Origin: Bolinopsis microptera
Taxonomy: Eukaryota; Ctenophora; Tentaculata; Lobata; Bolinopsidae
Assembly: GCF_026151205.1 (NCBI RefSeq)
Contig: NC_087076.1
Span: forward strand, 15,329,419 to 15,393,418
Direction: 5' to 3'
Length of the DNA: 64,000 bases
The notes under the pieces were generated by a model. It ran no database searches, was not told the origin of the DNA, and saw only the letters and a program-made list of their open reading frames with translations. Position 1 is the first letter of the stretch; each line of letters opens with the position of its first letter. The position numbers and the translations under genes are program-made. Positions 36,781 to 48,709 of this stretch are shown in pieces.

Positions 36781-39700
36781 TCTAAGCAAGCGTTCCTACT
36801 CTATAAAATGTCGATATAAAAAGTTTCTTCCACACTGAGTCTTAATTATGATGGATTAATAATTCGTTGAACACTAACTTTAGAGAACTTTAGACTCGAG
36901 ATTCAATGTTGTTCTATGGGCAATCAGAACACACACCGTTTTTCTGAATTTCTTGGGTGGGTTGCATCCACTGGATGCGATCTTAAGGATCGGTCAAGCC
37001 TAAATATTTGATTTGTAGGGAGCACCTCATTACTGAGAAGGATTTTTCAGCCATGTCATTCGGTTGAAATAATGTGTGAGGCTTAAGTTTGTAGATATAA
37101 ACCATGGAATTCATTGTTCTTGGTCTAGTTTGTGGTGGTGTTCTGATGCTAATTCGCGTGTATTTAGGAAAAACCTTGGACATTAATTGTAACAAGGATA
37201 AATTTGGTCCAGGGTTCGTAAGGAACAATTACAAATATATCAGGGAATTATTAGGAGAGATAGTAAACCAGACCACACTAGACATGACCCAAGCCAGTGT
37301 GGTTATACGAAAAGTAACTTACAGTCTGTTTCGGTGACATGGTAGGTGACAGTTCGTTTTTGTGGTAGTTAGCAATTTTACAGAAATTGCAGCTATGGTG
37401 TCCAATGCCCCCCTCCCCTTACACAAGTTTAAAGTGTCTGAGAAAGAAAAATGGTACAAAATTATTACCATGGAAAGTAAGATTTATGGATGACTAAACA
37501 TGGTAAGAGTGTATTTTAGTGGTAGGGGAGTATAATAGAATCGATATGTCAAAGAACAATATATACAAAATAACATAAGAATAAATCACCCAATGGAATA
37601 ACATATGTACGAGGACAGAAGACAGGGACAACAAATGTTCCCGTTTCCTCTTGTTACTTTTACTGATGATAAATACCTAGGAAAACATACCTGATGCAAC
37701 TCGGGGTTGTTGAGCGATATTCCCATGGAAACTTTAAGTATATGATTAACAGATTTGTGTCTCGCGTTGTGTTTTGATTAGGGTATGTGCTATAAAATGT
37801 CTAGTAACATTAATATGCTATACTTCTTATGAAACATATAAATAACATCAAATGATCAGATCCTATGGTTACTGATGCAGACAATTGAAAAAATTTTTAA
37901 ATATTGAATGGAATTACCACATCAGTATCCAATGGATTAAACCTTTTGAGTGTATGATTCTGAGATAGAACTTTTGCCAAAACTGCATTCCCAGCATGGG
38001 GCTGGGAGATGAATAGCTAAAAGCCCTTTTTTGTAAATTTAGGAAATATCTCTCGTTTTGTTTCATAGCGGTTAAGAAAGCCCAAAAAAACCAAGGTATA
38101 ACAGTTTATGCTAGAGCAGCGATCAAGAGAAATTATTCATAGCACAAACAGTACCGGGATCTTTTATCTTGTCCGTTGGGGTGGGACTGGTGGAATAGCT
38201 TGTACAAAACACGTGCTTTTGGATACGTTTTTTGCTGTCTTCATAAGGTCACTCACAGGGGTTTGAGATGATTGACACCCTGGGTTACAGTTACGTGATG
38301 TCGTTGGCACCGAAAGCTTTAAGAACAGTTTCTTTACTGCACAAGAGGTTCTTTGTATGAATGGCCTCAATTGATTTCTGTATAGCTGAGTCTTAAGCCC
38401 ACCTTATCTATGTTGGTGACAGTTCTTTACCTTACATGAGGCGGTCAGGTCAACGGAGCAGCAAAGGTGTCACAGCAATGAGGATGATAGACTTTGGTGT
38501 TTTTGAGAGTCTGTGTTGGGTGCTTTTGGGGGTACCTTATTAGGACTGTCGGTGTAGGAGAGGGAAAGATAGGAGATGAAGGGGAGAGGAAGGTGTGGTT
38601 AATCTTTTAGGAAGGAGTGACTAGACCTCCAAAAATTCATTGTCAGAAGGATGCAACTTGGGGCAATCCTGTGCCTCATGACTTGCTGTGCACCAGATTC
38701 AGGATGTTCAGTTGCCATTGGTGGCAGGAAGGGTGAGTCTGCGGTATTCAACTCTTGGGGCCTTGACCAGAGGCCCTAGTTGGCGTTGTTTTTTGGTTTG
38801 TTATCGAGCACAATCTCAAGTGACCGCGGGAGCCCTATTGAGTAAAGTGCAATGGAGGCTGGACTGTGATTTTATTAGGGTCTTATGTTCTTTTTAGTGA
38901 ACTTTTTTCTTCATGCCGTAAAAAGATAGACTCAGGCTAAATTTTAAAATTTTGGTTCTATTTTGATGTGTTAAAGTTTGTTTATTGCCGTATAGATTTT
39001 TATGAGGTTTCATCAGCCAATATAAGAGACAATCTTTTCAATAGTGATGATCAGCGCTTAGAACTATAGAAGTGGTGGTCACATGTTAAGTATAATTTTA
39101 ACTCCTGCCGTTTTTATTGTGTAAGTTATTTGGACAGCTTGGTTCAACCCAAAGCTAAGCTGAAACTTTTCCAATTCTTTCTTTTATAACCAATGTTTTT
39201 GGGATCCTTCACTTATGACAATGACATCTCCTATGCAATGTTGTTGATTTTGATATTGATTCGATATCGGGATGTTGTAAGCTTCTTTCAAATTTAATTC
39301 AAATAAAGCCAGGGACCAGATGCATACACGGTAAATTCTCAAAAATTGTTCCGTAGGTTTAGCTTACCTCTAAATGCATTTTTTGTGGTCTTACAACAGC
39401 GGCTACATTCACAGAATGGAAACTTGCAAATGTTGTCCAATATTTTAGAAAAGGTAAGAAAAGTGAGGTTGGAAAACTATCGACCAATATCCCTACTTGT
39501 TTAGTCATGAAAGTTTTTGAGCGCATTGTTATACGTAAATGCTTTCTTTGACAAGTACCCTCTGAATCCCAGGCAGCTGGTTTTCTAGAGCACAAGTCAT
39601 GCACAACCAATATGGTGACTTTTGTGATAGCCTGGCATTGTCTTTAACGAAATCATTATCAATCATGTTTGTATTTTGATTTTGCTAAGCATTTGATTCT

Positions 39701-41269
39701 GTAAATCATTGATATCTTCTTCATAAGCTAAAGGAACCTTAATATTAACATTGAGGTACACTTCTCAAATTTCTTACAATTACTTCAAGGCCGTTTACAA
39801 AGAGTGGTTATTGGTAATGAGATGTCAATCTACCTCTCAGGTTAATTCTGGTGGTCCCCAGGGTCTATTTTGGTCCCTTACTTTTTGTATTGTTTATCAA
39901 TTGATATTTCTTGGCCGATCTTTCGGATTTAATACTGTTATTGTTTTTGTATGCCGAATGTAAAAACTCTGGCGCGTAAAATTCATAAATCTTCTGAAAT
40001 ACTTAATTTAAAATGGGATATAGACTATCTCTCTGACTGGGCACTAAGAAACAAAATGCGATTCCATCAGCAAATGTAAAGTGCTATTGTTTCAGGAAAA
40101 CCATCTTTATCTCTCCATTCGCATATAATTTGATGGCTTCCTCTTGGGTATGTAGACGTTAGAAAAAGATCTTGGAGTCGATGTTTCTCCTAAGTACGTA
40201 GGAATAGTCAGTGCGACAGAAATTATACTAAGGCTGCAACAACTTGTATGGTCAGAAGAGATGGCATATTGTCATTGATCAGGAAAACGTCGCCGGGGGT
40301 GGCGCTTTACCTCTCCCTGGTTCGTAGCCAATCGTAAATTGTTCCATAATCTGGGCCTTGTAATAAATCACTTAGTGATAAATTAGAAAGTCTCCAAAGA
40401 GGAGCTGATTAATGGATCTGTCTGAAGAGGGCCGCAGTTTTCCATGAGCATATGTCAAAGTGCAAGTTGTCGACATCTCTTTGTCTCATAAGTTTGACTT
40501 GAATGATCTTATTTTTTTCCACAAAGTTTTACAATTTAATTCTGTATCGCTGCCTACCTATCTATCTTTATATCAGGCATTCTCGGACTAGACGTTGCAC
40601 CTCGGACAGTCTGTCTATTGTGTCATCAATTTTTACCTAAGTTACGTCAGAATTCACACACCAAAATGTACCTCAAATAGCCCACTGGCAAAATCATTTT
40701 TTACAGAACCTATACTGTGGAATGGACTCCTTTTCCAGGTAGACAGATTGTGTTACTAGTCTTTTCAAAGCTGTGGTATAAGAATCTATGTGGAATTATG
40801 TTTATTGGGATAGTGAACAACGTCTAGCCTAGTCTCTTTTGCTCCATATGATTAATATTTTTGTTTTTATTAATTTTTTTATTACCTTCCCATACTTTCA
40901 ACATCATATCACTCCTTCACCCCCACACCTTCTCACACATTAATGACCATTTCAGACTGTATCTAAGTATCTGGAATTTGACGTATTGAAATACAATTTT
41001 GACTCATATCCCCAGTTATTCACCATGGATTTGTTTGCTTATTAAATAGTTTTTCATAAATTTTGGATTTAGATTAATTCGATGTAATGGGTTCCAAGTT
41101 AATGCGGAATAGTTCATTATGTGTTTCGCCGTGTTTGGGTGCCCATCATATTTTACAGATGGGGGCGATATTTTGAACGATTCTATTTTATATTCTTCTA
41201 TTGCTGTACTCTGTAAAATTTGAAAAGTATTTAATAAAAAAAATAATAATAGTAGTAGGTGTATCAATT

Positions 41270-42430
41270 AACAACATAAGTTGTTATGATTCATTGTGGA
41301 CGTGGCAAAGTGATTGGACATTGGGTGAAGAACCATCTTGCGCAGGATCACTGGAAATGCGTACATTGAGCAGTATAAACCGCTGTGACCATGTTTTCGG
41401 CCTGATTGATTTATTCTTTATTCGTCTTATTTCGTACTAGCATATATATGCTTTACTTTGTGGTAATTTATATTCTTCGTTTCATCTTGAACATTCAGCA
41501 AAGGTAAGTGTTTAGGATTAATATTGATAAATCATTATTTGTTGCACATTTGTTTTGAAAATGTACATTGTAAAGTGATCAAGTACGGAGTAGGGAGTGG
41601 TATACAACTACAAGTGCAACACTTATGACGTATATTATGCCTGTTGTGTCACAATAACTTTACAAATTTTGATAGTTTAGAATCAAGATAATCTGTGAGG
41701 TATTCAAGACAACATCTTTTTAGCAGATAAATACAGTAGTGTACAGATATGTGTGCTGTTCTCAATGCGGGATTATGTTAAACAAGCGGTGAGGAGAGCT
41801 GTCTGCATAGTCTTCTTTTTAATTTCCAATCTTTTACGATAAAAGGAATCTCTCTAAAGACCTGATTGGGAAAAGTTTAAAAATGGATGCCATATTACTT
41901 ATAAATGTCTGAATATTATGTGAATAATCCATTTACGAGGTTGGAAAAATGAGGTCGGGGAACTACTAGTTAAGGATTAAGTTCAAGTTTCGTCAAACTA
42001 TGATATAATTTAACAAACATGGTGGTATTTTTGGGATCATTTTGGGTTTTCAAACTTTCCCTATTTTGGCAATAATATTGATCTTGTGACTGTGTGTATA
42101 GTATGTACATATGCTGGGAATTATGGACCAACCAATTTGTAATTTATCATTTCAGTATTTTATTTTTTAACATGAGATGTTTGTCTATCTTATCATTAGA
42201 TCTCTGTTGTATTTACAAAATTAAGACTCATCCCGAAAAGTATTATAAGATCAGGTGATATGAACATGAGCCACGTGATAGAGGATAATATCTAGATCTC
42301 TCCTAATTAGTTCTCCCTATAAATTACCAGTAGTCAGATAGGGGTTTGATGTACAATGTACAATGTACAATGTACAATGTACAATGTACAATGTAAAATG
42401 TACATGAACTTCACCAGAATGTTGTGACAC
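41270..42430. repeat. Tandem duplication, left copy (diverged)
   Basis: Aligns in order with 42,470-43,540. Shared landmarks: CATTGAGCAGTATA, TTCTTCGTTTCATCT, GAGCTGTCTGCATAGT, ACCAACCAA-TTGTAATT, ATCAGGTGATAT plus CCACGTGATAGA, and GTACATGAACTTCACCAGA. The copies differ by many substitutions and indels, so the duplication is old. In the left copy the stretch matching the last visible exon of the CH-like gene is overrun by a 7-bp repeat and looks non-coding. Confidence 0.75.
42350..42405. repeat. 7-bp tandem repeat (GTACAAT)n
   Basis: About eight units of GTACAAT, the last ones varied, end in GTACATGAACTT. It sits where the right-hand duplicate has a single GATGTACATGAACTT, so it seems to have grown from one unit of the duplicated sequence. 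Confidence 0.9.
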
Positions 42431-42469
42431 CGGGTACAGGAAGAACTCCGTTTGGCTGGCATGATCACC

Positions 42470-43540
42470 AGAAATTGCGTGGAATCATACATTGAGCAGT
42501 ATATTCAATATTTATGCTTTTGATCTGCACTTAGCATTAAGTCATAAGACGCTGTGATCGAGTTTGTCGGATAAGTGCTTTTTTCTTTGTTCGTCCCTTG
42601 TGTTTCGTACTACATCATTTTCTTACCGTTGGAAATAATGTTTCTTCGTTTCATCTGAACATTGCCAATACCCGGCCAAAAGGTATGTGTAGGATAGATT
42701 TTTATCAATCCATACCAATCCATCTAATTTGCAATAGTCAGGCAGAGAATTGTAGTATGCAGTTCAAAGCGCTCGACTACAAGTACTCAAGCAGTAGAAG
42801 TATACGTGAACGTAACGTGTTCGTCACCCCAGGCATGAACGCATTGGACACGTGAACCTGTTCTGAGACTTGCTTCCACATCAGTGCAGTTACAGTATGT
42901 GCAGTTACATAGTTTGTTGTCTGACATGCGGAAAATGTACAACGAGCGACGTTAAAAGAGCCGTCTGCATAGTTCTATTTTTAGCTTCCATCTTGTTACA
43001 GATAATAGGAATAATCATTGGTCACGGAACTCATTGGACTCTTGATTGGGCACCTGTACTGGTGAATGTGTGCGTTGTACTACCGTTTACTTTACGAAAG
43101 AGAGATCGAAAAAAAGAGTTTAAGAAAGAGGTCCCTAAAACATTAGATGTATGATTTAATTTGAACTAAAATGGGGTATTTTTTGTGGTATTCTGTGTTT
43201 TCTGATTTGTGGTTATCATTATCTTGTGTGTACTATTATATGCTATTAAGTGTTACAGGCCAACCAAATTGTAATTCGTTTTTAATAATTCTGGTATTTT
43301 ATCATTCAGTCTTGTCTCCAAAAAGTTGTTTTACTATTTCATATGGCCATCATTTTGAAATCAGTCCTTCATCACCAAATAACTTCCTAAATTGTGATAA
43401 TATAACATCAGGTGATATCAACCACGTGATAGATAATATATTGATCTCGTATAACAATCAGTTCTCCTACTCACCTGTAGTAAGGTTGAGGTTGATGTAC
43501 ATGAACTTGACCAGACTGTTAATAGTCGTGGAGCGAGGAA
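42470..43540. repeat. Tandem duplication, right copy
   Basis: Partner of 41,270-42,430. It includes the exon at 43,475-43,592 of the minus-strand CH-like gene and a plus-strand open stretch (42,870-43,154). The CCACGTGATAGA and ATCAGGTGATAT landmarks lie near 43,395-43,440. Confidence 0.75.
42870..43154 (+). CDS. Hypothetical small membrane protein (weak)
   Basis: An open stretch of about 95 codons starts MLPHQCS, carries a hydrophobic segment (VLFLASILLQIIGIIIG, roughly residues 34-50), a second one around VLVNVCVVLPF, and a basic end rich in K, R and E. It is not a family I recognise. The duplicated copy to the left still shows RRAVCIVFFL but then meets a stop, so if this was a gene the left duplicate is dead. 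It could equally be a chance open frame or the final exon of a larger gene; no upstream exon was found. Confidence 0.25.
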   Translation: MLPHQCSYSMCSYIVCCLTCGKCTTSDVKRAVCIVLFLASILLQIIGIIIGHGTHWTLDWAPVLVNVCVVLPFTLRKRDRKKEFKKEVPKTLDV

Positions 43541-46138
43541 CGTCCGTTACTTCAAACCTGTCCCTTATCTTCGTACTGATATCCTCGTTTACCTGATAAA
43601 TATTTAAATAAAATTATACAAATTATAGTTATAGAACGTGAAGAAAACTTTAAATCTGATCCACTGTTCCGCAAAATAGTATTATATTTAATATACTCAA
43701 AACATAATTTCCACCTGTGCTTGGAGAACTGACAGTTTCTTGGACCAGCTCCTCATTTTGGGGACCTCATGAACACCCTCCAACTTTGACAGCTCCTTTC
43801 CAATAACCTCTATCTTCAGCGTGTACTCCTTCTTCTGTCTGATAATGTCAAGAGACTGTGCGATGTTGGGTAACTCTTCCAGCGCTTTTGTGTTTAGAAC
43901 TAACTTGTCTTGCAGCGAATCTGGAACACAGACGGTGGTACTTTATTACAGTTTTCATCACAAATAATACCCTAAGTATATTCTTATTATTTAATGCGAT
44001 TCACCAAGCACGTTTATTACGTATTTGCTGAACAAAACAAGTACATGTAGAAACTAAGCTCTTGTTAAAAGGGGGGAGGATGATAAAAGGGCTCGCAGGA
44101 CAGCTCAGAATTACCTACTCGGTTGACGACAGCAAGTGCCTGTTTGAACTGCAGACCTCTCATGAGGAGGGCAATAAAGAAAGCGCAGATAGCCATGAGA
44201 TCACAGTGGACCAGGTCCTCACTGTCCACCTTGTGGTCAACTCCCATCATCTCACCCACTAGATCCAGTGCTAGTCTTATTGTCCATCTGAACAGCAGTT
44301 CTATTTAAAACAAAAAAAATAGATAACACTTTTATTGAATCTTACTTTATGGCGTATGAATTGAGAAACCAAAAGCTTATTTGAACAGCACTAGTACAAC
44401 TGTTAGTTTAGCAAGAAACTAGAAACTACTGACCTGTCGTTAAGGAGGACCTCAGGTGTAAAAGTGGAGGGGAAGAGAGCGTTTATTAATCTGAGGAGTA
44501 TTCTTGTGTCGGAGAGATCTTCAATATCGTTTAGGGGTGGTGATCGTTTGCCACTTGAACCTTCATGATCGATGTATATTTGTATCGCCTGGAATAATAA
44601 AGATGCATTCACTAGAATTATATGAATAGTGAGATGAAGTCTGACGAGTCTTTTAATGCAGTTTAATGAAACTTACCTGTGCTCAACAACGCTCATTGTT
44701 AATTTGACGTACCACTACACTATCAACCCAGAAAATTATTAATCTAAAAACGATGTGGTCTACACAGATGATTCAGACCACTGCACTACTATTTCATGAT
44801 CTAATTTACCACAACCGATTCCATCATCCACAATATATCATGCTGATTATAGTAATATTTAGTCCATTGTTGCTATTTTATATTACAAGCATACCAATAC
44901 ACATTGCATAAATGACAATAGAATCAGATCAATAATCATATTATGCATGCTATCAAATGGTAAGAAGCATAAATGAATCCAGTGCGTGTATAAGCCGATT
45001 AGAACAGGAATAAAGTGAGTGCATGTGATTAAACGGAATGTAATGTTCACTGTCGGAGATGATTAACAGATTAGCTGAAGACTGGATTAATTAAACAAGT
45101 ACCTCAATGACTGATTCTTCGGGTTTCATCTTCTTTTTCTTGTCTTTCAATTTTCGCTGCTTTTCCTGCATTATGTAATTGATTAAAGCTCTTTCAAATT
45201 TAAAATAATCATCTGGAAAATCACTGACAGAATCTTAGGATAAGATACGAATTTACTGAAGGCTTAGTTTAAACAAAGGAATAATACAATTATTCCGTTA
45301 TCCATTTAAACATCCAATTGTATAAAACGACACTCGCCTGATTTTGCATTTGTTTGTAGGAGTAGTTGTTACCATCAGTGTAGCCTGGACTCTCTGGTCT
45401 GGGTTGTGGTATCCAGGAATAGGACTCGTTTAATATCATAAACTCGTTGGCATGGTACTTTCCTGTCTTGTCCCACGTTTCACGAATGTCGTATTTTACT
45501 AGATTCCAAAGGAACCAGGATATCTTGATTGGGAAAGCTGAGTTACAACTTTAAAGATCATTCCTATAAAAATAGACAGTCGGTGTGGATCATATATCAC
45601 CTTAACAATGCTAAAAAGTTCACTGACCCATTTAAATTTCAATTATTTATTTACTTCTTGTGAGCTGAAAACTGGCAAAAAGTTAAACTAACCTCCTCCT
45701 GGTCACCGATTACTAAGCGATCTCTGTCGTACACATAGTTGTAAGGTAAAATATCATTGTCTTGTAGTTCTGCAATAATCCACTCAATACGTGTCTTTTT
45801 TTGTTGATCTGTCAACTCATCACACGACTGAACTTTTTTCATTTCACGACCTTGGAAAAGTTTAAGTTTACACTCTCATGAAGTTTAATCTGAAAGGTAA
45901 AATCACTTGATTTGAAATCTATTTGTCACTCATCACTTTGTAGTTTATAGCAATGATGATGATGATAATATTTTAATCATGAATGTTGATCTCATACCAA
46001 GAAATGATTCTGCAAGGTGCTTTAATGTAAATCCTCGAAAAAGATCTTTGAAAATGTTGGTCGTTTTCGTGCCATAAGAAAGAAGTCTGATGTTCAGCCA
46101 GAATCCAAAGCAACTAGTTCGTGTGTATTGCTGCATGT
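43475..46138 (-). CDS. Host gene with CH-like domain(s) and coiled coil, partial
   Basis: Eight exons join in phase on the minus strand: 46138-45998, 45850-45693, 45523-45338, 45165-45103, 44588-44434, 44287-44115, 43920-43715, 43592-43475. All introns are GT-AG except the one after 45,338, which begins CAG|GCGAGT (GC-AG). The product reads LRGFTLKHLAESFLG-like helices, then NDILPYNYVY, then a Lys-rich linker, then DTRILLRLINALFPSTF, DLVHCDLMAICAFF, and a heptad-like tail (LEELPNIAQSLD to LSVLQAQ). The helices ending in a short hydrophobic core suggest calponin-homology folds, perhaps two, followed by a coiled coil, as in cytoskeletal or ciliary proteins. I cannot name the family. The first exon (right of 46,138) and the end (left of 43,475) are not identified. 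Confidence 0.6.
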
Positions 46139-46979
46139 CTGAAAGAGATCACTGTATAATATTGCGATTCATTACAATAACAAGGACATAATATATTTAT
46201 TCTAAGTGGCATAAAAAACTGGTAATCTAATACTATTTATACCATAATTCACTAAGAAACAAAAACACAGATTTGTAAAGTTTTGGACACAGGCAATATA
46301 ATTTATGGCACATTTATATTACGTGTTGATCTGAATAATCGAATAGCACCATATTTTATATTTTAAAATATTTTTCAGTACGACTGTGTACATAAGATAT
46401 TATAGAGGAAAAGTGATATCATAAATATTTAAATATAGTAATACCGATTTTTGAATGACAGTACCTTATATCAGTAAGCTTTAAACCAAATCGACCTCAC
46501 TTTTGTCACAATTGTCACAAGCATTAATGGAATCAGTTCACATGGTAAAGTCTAGAGAGAGAGAGTTAAATTAGCATGCAGTACTCAGGTTATTGCTTTG
46601 TTAGATATAAGCCTGCTGAGATAATATGTAGATTGTAGTAAAAGTACAATCATTGAGTATTGTTACAACTAGTTGCATAGCTATTGAACATCTGTAATCA
46701 ATATTTCTGACACTGCTTCATTGAAGTCTTTAAAATCCTTTGATTGATACATGACCCCTGCCAAACTATATTCACAAGAGGAAAGGAAACATTTGGACTT
46801 GCTCTTTCGCCATCAGGCAATTTTGTCTACATAGTTAGATTCATTTGGCAGTAACAAATGAATTCACCACCATGGCATAACTGATAACATTACTATTCAT
46901 TAACAGTACTTAGAGTTAGTTCAGATATTGTACACTTTTTAGTCTCAAATTCATAAAAATGCTGCCACCCTTCACATAG
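46139..46979. other. Non-coding stretch, nothing recognised
   Basis: AT-rich sequence right of the first recognised exon of the CH-like gene. It could be an intron or the upstream region of that gene. I see no exon that would join in phase, no RNA gene and no element ends. Confidence 0.5.
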
Positions 46980-47267
46980 CAGTGACGTAACGAAGGGCCC
47001 TGCCAACCCAGGTGTGCGGGGGCGCCATCTTAGGGGGGGGGGGCGCAAAATCGTCGTTGAATGTGGGACAATTTTGAAAAACTTAACTGAGGTACTAGCA
47101 AAACTGCGCGTTTTGCTCTAGAAACACACTTTATTAGAGATTTTACCGGCGTATTCTCTAAAATCACCAAATTTGTTCAATTTTAGGGAGGAGCGCCAAA
47201 AGGGGAGGGGCGCCAACAGGGGGGCGCATTTTCGGCAGGGGTGCCAACAGGCAACGTTACACCACTG
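46980..47267 (+). mobile_element. hAT-type MITE with 8-bp target duplication
   Basis: A 288-bp non-coding element with terminal inverted repeats CAGTGACGTAACG and, at the other end in complement, CAGTGGTGTAACG. It is flanked by a perfect 8-bp direct repeat TCACATAG (46,972-46,979 and 47,268-47,275). An 8-bp duplication with CAGTG ends fits the hAT superfamily. The inside is rich in GGGGGGCGC runs, with no transposase. A second, truncated copy lies at 61,876-62,095 in the opposite orientation. Confidence 0.85.
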
Positions 47268-48069
47268 TCACATAGCAGAGGTAACAGAACAGTCATGGTA
47301 CCAGCAGGGACATAGCTAGGCTGTGGCAAAAGCAGGCAATGCCTGCTCCAGGAAACACTTTTCCTGCTCTTGAAAATTTAACAATGTAATAATGTTCATA
47401 TTATTAAGAAAAAAGCACAAGCTTTTAGTGTTCACATTGATATCAATCACCAAATTTCAACTGCAGCAAGTGCAGAAACGAGTCAAAAGCCACAGTTGCC
47501 ACCATGCTTGGAGTTACATGGGTTATCTTGTGAATCTTGGGGCTTGAAAAGGTGAAAAATTCAAAAATTGTATCCACAAAATCGGCTAAGAAAACAATAT
47601 TTTTCCTGAAAAGTTCTGTGCTAGGATGCATGGAAAACGCATTTAGTGACCACAATCTTTAATCTTCGGAGTTGCTTTGAGTTTGCTCCATGGTTGATCG
47701 TCAATCATGTGAATTACCCAGCTTTAGATGATCACGGCTGGGACAATGCATGCTTCAACGGAAAATCCTGGCTAAGTCTCTGGACACCAATAATCGGAAA
47801 ATCTGTAATCGAGGGATCCTGCCAAAAAATTTGAAATTTTCTAAGGGTACCCTTCAGTAAATCGCAGCACTACTATACACTACACTACTGTAACAGCTTA
47901 TGTTATGCCAACAGTTATTATTAATGATTTAGATTTAAACCAATCCAGTGCTGACTGTTGATATTCCTTAAAATTTAATAAAATTTATTTTTGTATCTCA
48001 AAAATGATGTTGAGTTTTTAATATGACGTAGAATTATAGCTATTCTCGTACAGCATAAGTATGTGCGTT
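47268..48069. other. Non-coding stretch, no gene recognised
   Basis: Contains a CAGGGACATAGCTAGG motif near 47,306 that resembles the ends of other small DNA elements, but no matching end is visible. Short open stretches on either strand (for example near 47,443-47,655, minus) match no family I know. Confidence 0.4.
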
Positions 48070-48612
48070 TTTGATTCACGATGTCAATCCTTCGCAGCTC
48101 GGTGAGGCACAGTAGTGCATCTCGCCGATCTACCGAAGCATCTCGCCGATCTACGAGAAGCATTATTTGATGCGCGCGCGACCCAGTAGTGCATCGCGCT
48201 ACAAGTGCGTTTGAATTGAACTAGACTATGAACATGCTAGCTCTTTTATTTTGTTAGTTGGGCGACATTTTAGGTTATACTGGACCTAACAAGTTTTTGT
48301 ATCACGTTGCGACCCCCACGGTCGTTTCACTACCTTTATCGTCCTGACGATACAAGGGGAGCCGCGCACTTCGTGCGCGGCGGGTCATACAACATATGAC
48401 AAGCTTTCTTCTCGAAATGAAGCAGCGCGCGACAGGCCAGACCAATAACAATGGTCAATTATAGCGCGCGCTTACCGACTCATGGCTATTATATGTGAAA
48501 TTTATGATGATCAATTGATTTACGATGTCAATCCTTCGCAGCTCGGCGAGGCCCAGTGGTGCATTTCCAATTTTGCCGATCTACCGAGAAGAATTGTTTG
48601 ATTCGCGGCCCA
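48070..48612. repeat. GC-rich repeat cluster with palindromic motifs
   Basis: Two copies of a ~100-130 bp unit start CGATGTCAATCCTTCGCAG at about 48,077 and 48,521 and run through CCGATCTACCGA and CCCAGTAGTG/CCCAGTGGTG. The first copy has an internal short duplication (GCATCTCGCCGATCTAC twice near 48,117-48,155). The spacer between the copies is GC-rich with several stem-loops. It stands out from the AT-rich surroundings. I do not recognise a named element; it could be a small dispersed repeat. Confidence 0.7.
48361..48381. other. Perfect 9-bp GC hairpin
   Basis: GCCGCGCAC, a three-base loop TTC, then GTGCGCGGC: a perfect stem inside the repeat cluster, preceded by the weaker stem ATCGT-cctg-ACGAT. 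It could be a structural feature of the repeat; no T-run follows. Confidence 0.8.
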
Positions 48613-48709
48613 GTAGTGTTTCTTTCAATATTTGAGATAGGGAATATATTGATTTTTAGAAAGCTTTTTTTTATATAGGGTCATTGTAACAATCATGTGT
48701 ACATTGTTT

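Larger units (their letters stand above)
33824..38895 (-). mobile_element. LINE D, poly(A)-tailed CR1-like insertion
   Basis: A 56-base T run at the left (the poly(A) tail on the minus strand) and a sharp right edge flank about 5 kb that interrupts LINE A exactly between GGTTCGAT and AGTGAAC, bases adjacent in all other LINE A copies. No target-site duplication beyond a base or two is visible. Minus-strand coding: an ORF1-like stretch with GANDIT near 38,290 (an SGNH-esterase-type G-x-N-D motif), an endonuclease with SDFNLAS and SWPDVTS near 36,665-36,710, and a reverse transcriptase downstream. Frames are decayed. The long clean T run argues for a fairly recent insertion, but it could also be inflated by sequencing. 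Confidence 0.75.
31561..41244 (+). mobile_element. LINE A, independent copy split by LINE D
   Basis: Matches LINE A from about 31,690 (esterase-like ORF1) through the endonuclease region to 33,823, resumes at 38,896 with the next base of the LINE A sequence, and ends at about 41,244 in a TTAATAAAAAAAATAATAAT tail. After that the flank differs from the array, so this is a separate genomic insertion. The part before 33,823 has a distinctive error style (expanded runs of T, G and C). The part after 38,896 has scattered indels like the array. The first ~130 bases (31,561-31,690) do not align clearly to LINE A. Confidence 0.75.

Noticed and set aside
43171-43596. Plus-strand 141-codon open frame
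   Set aside because: It is antisense to an exon of the CH-like gene and has low-complexity hydrophobic content with no family match.
44062-44308. Plus-strand open frames at 44.1-44.3 kb
   Set aside because: They are antisense to an exon (44,115-44,287) that joins in phase with its neighbours on the minus strand.
47443-47655. Minus-strand open frame of 70 codons as a transposase fragment
   Set aside because: I could not match it to a hAT or other transposase motif, and it lies outside the MITE.
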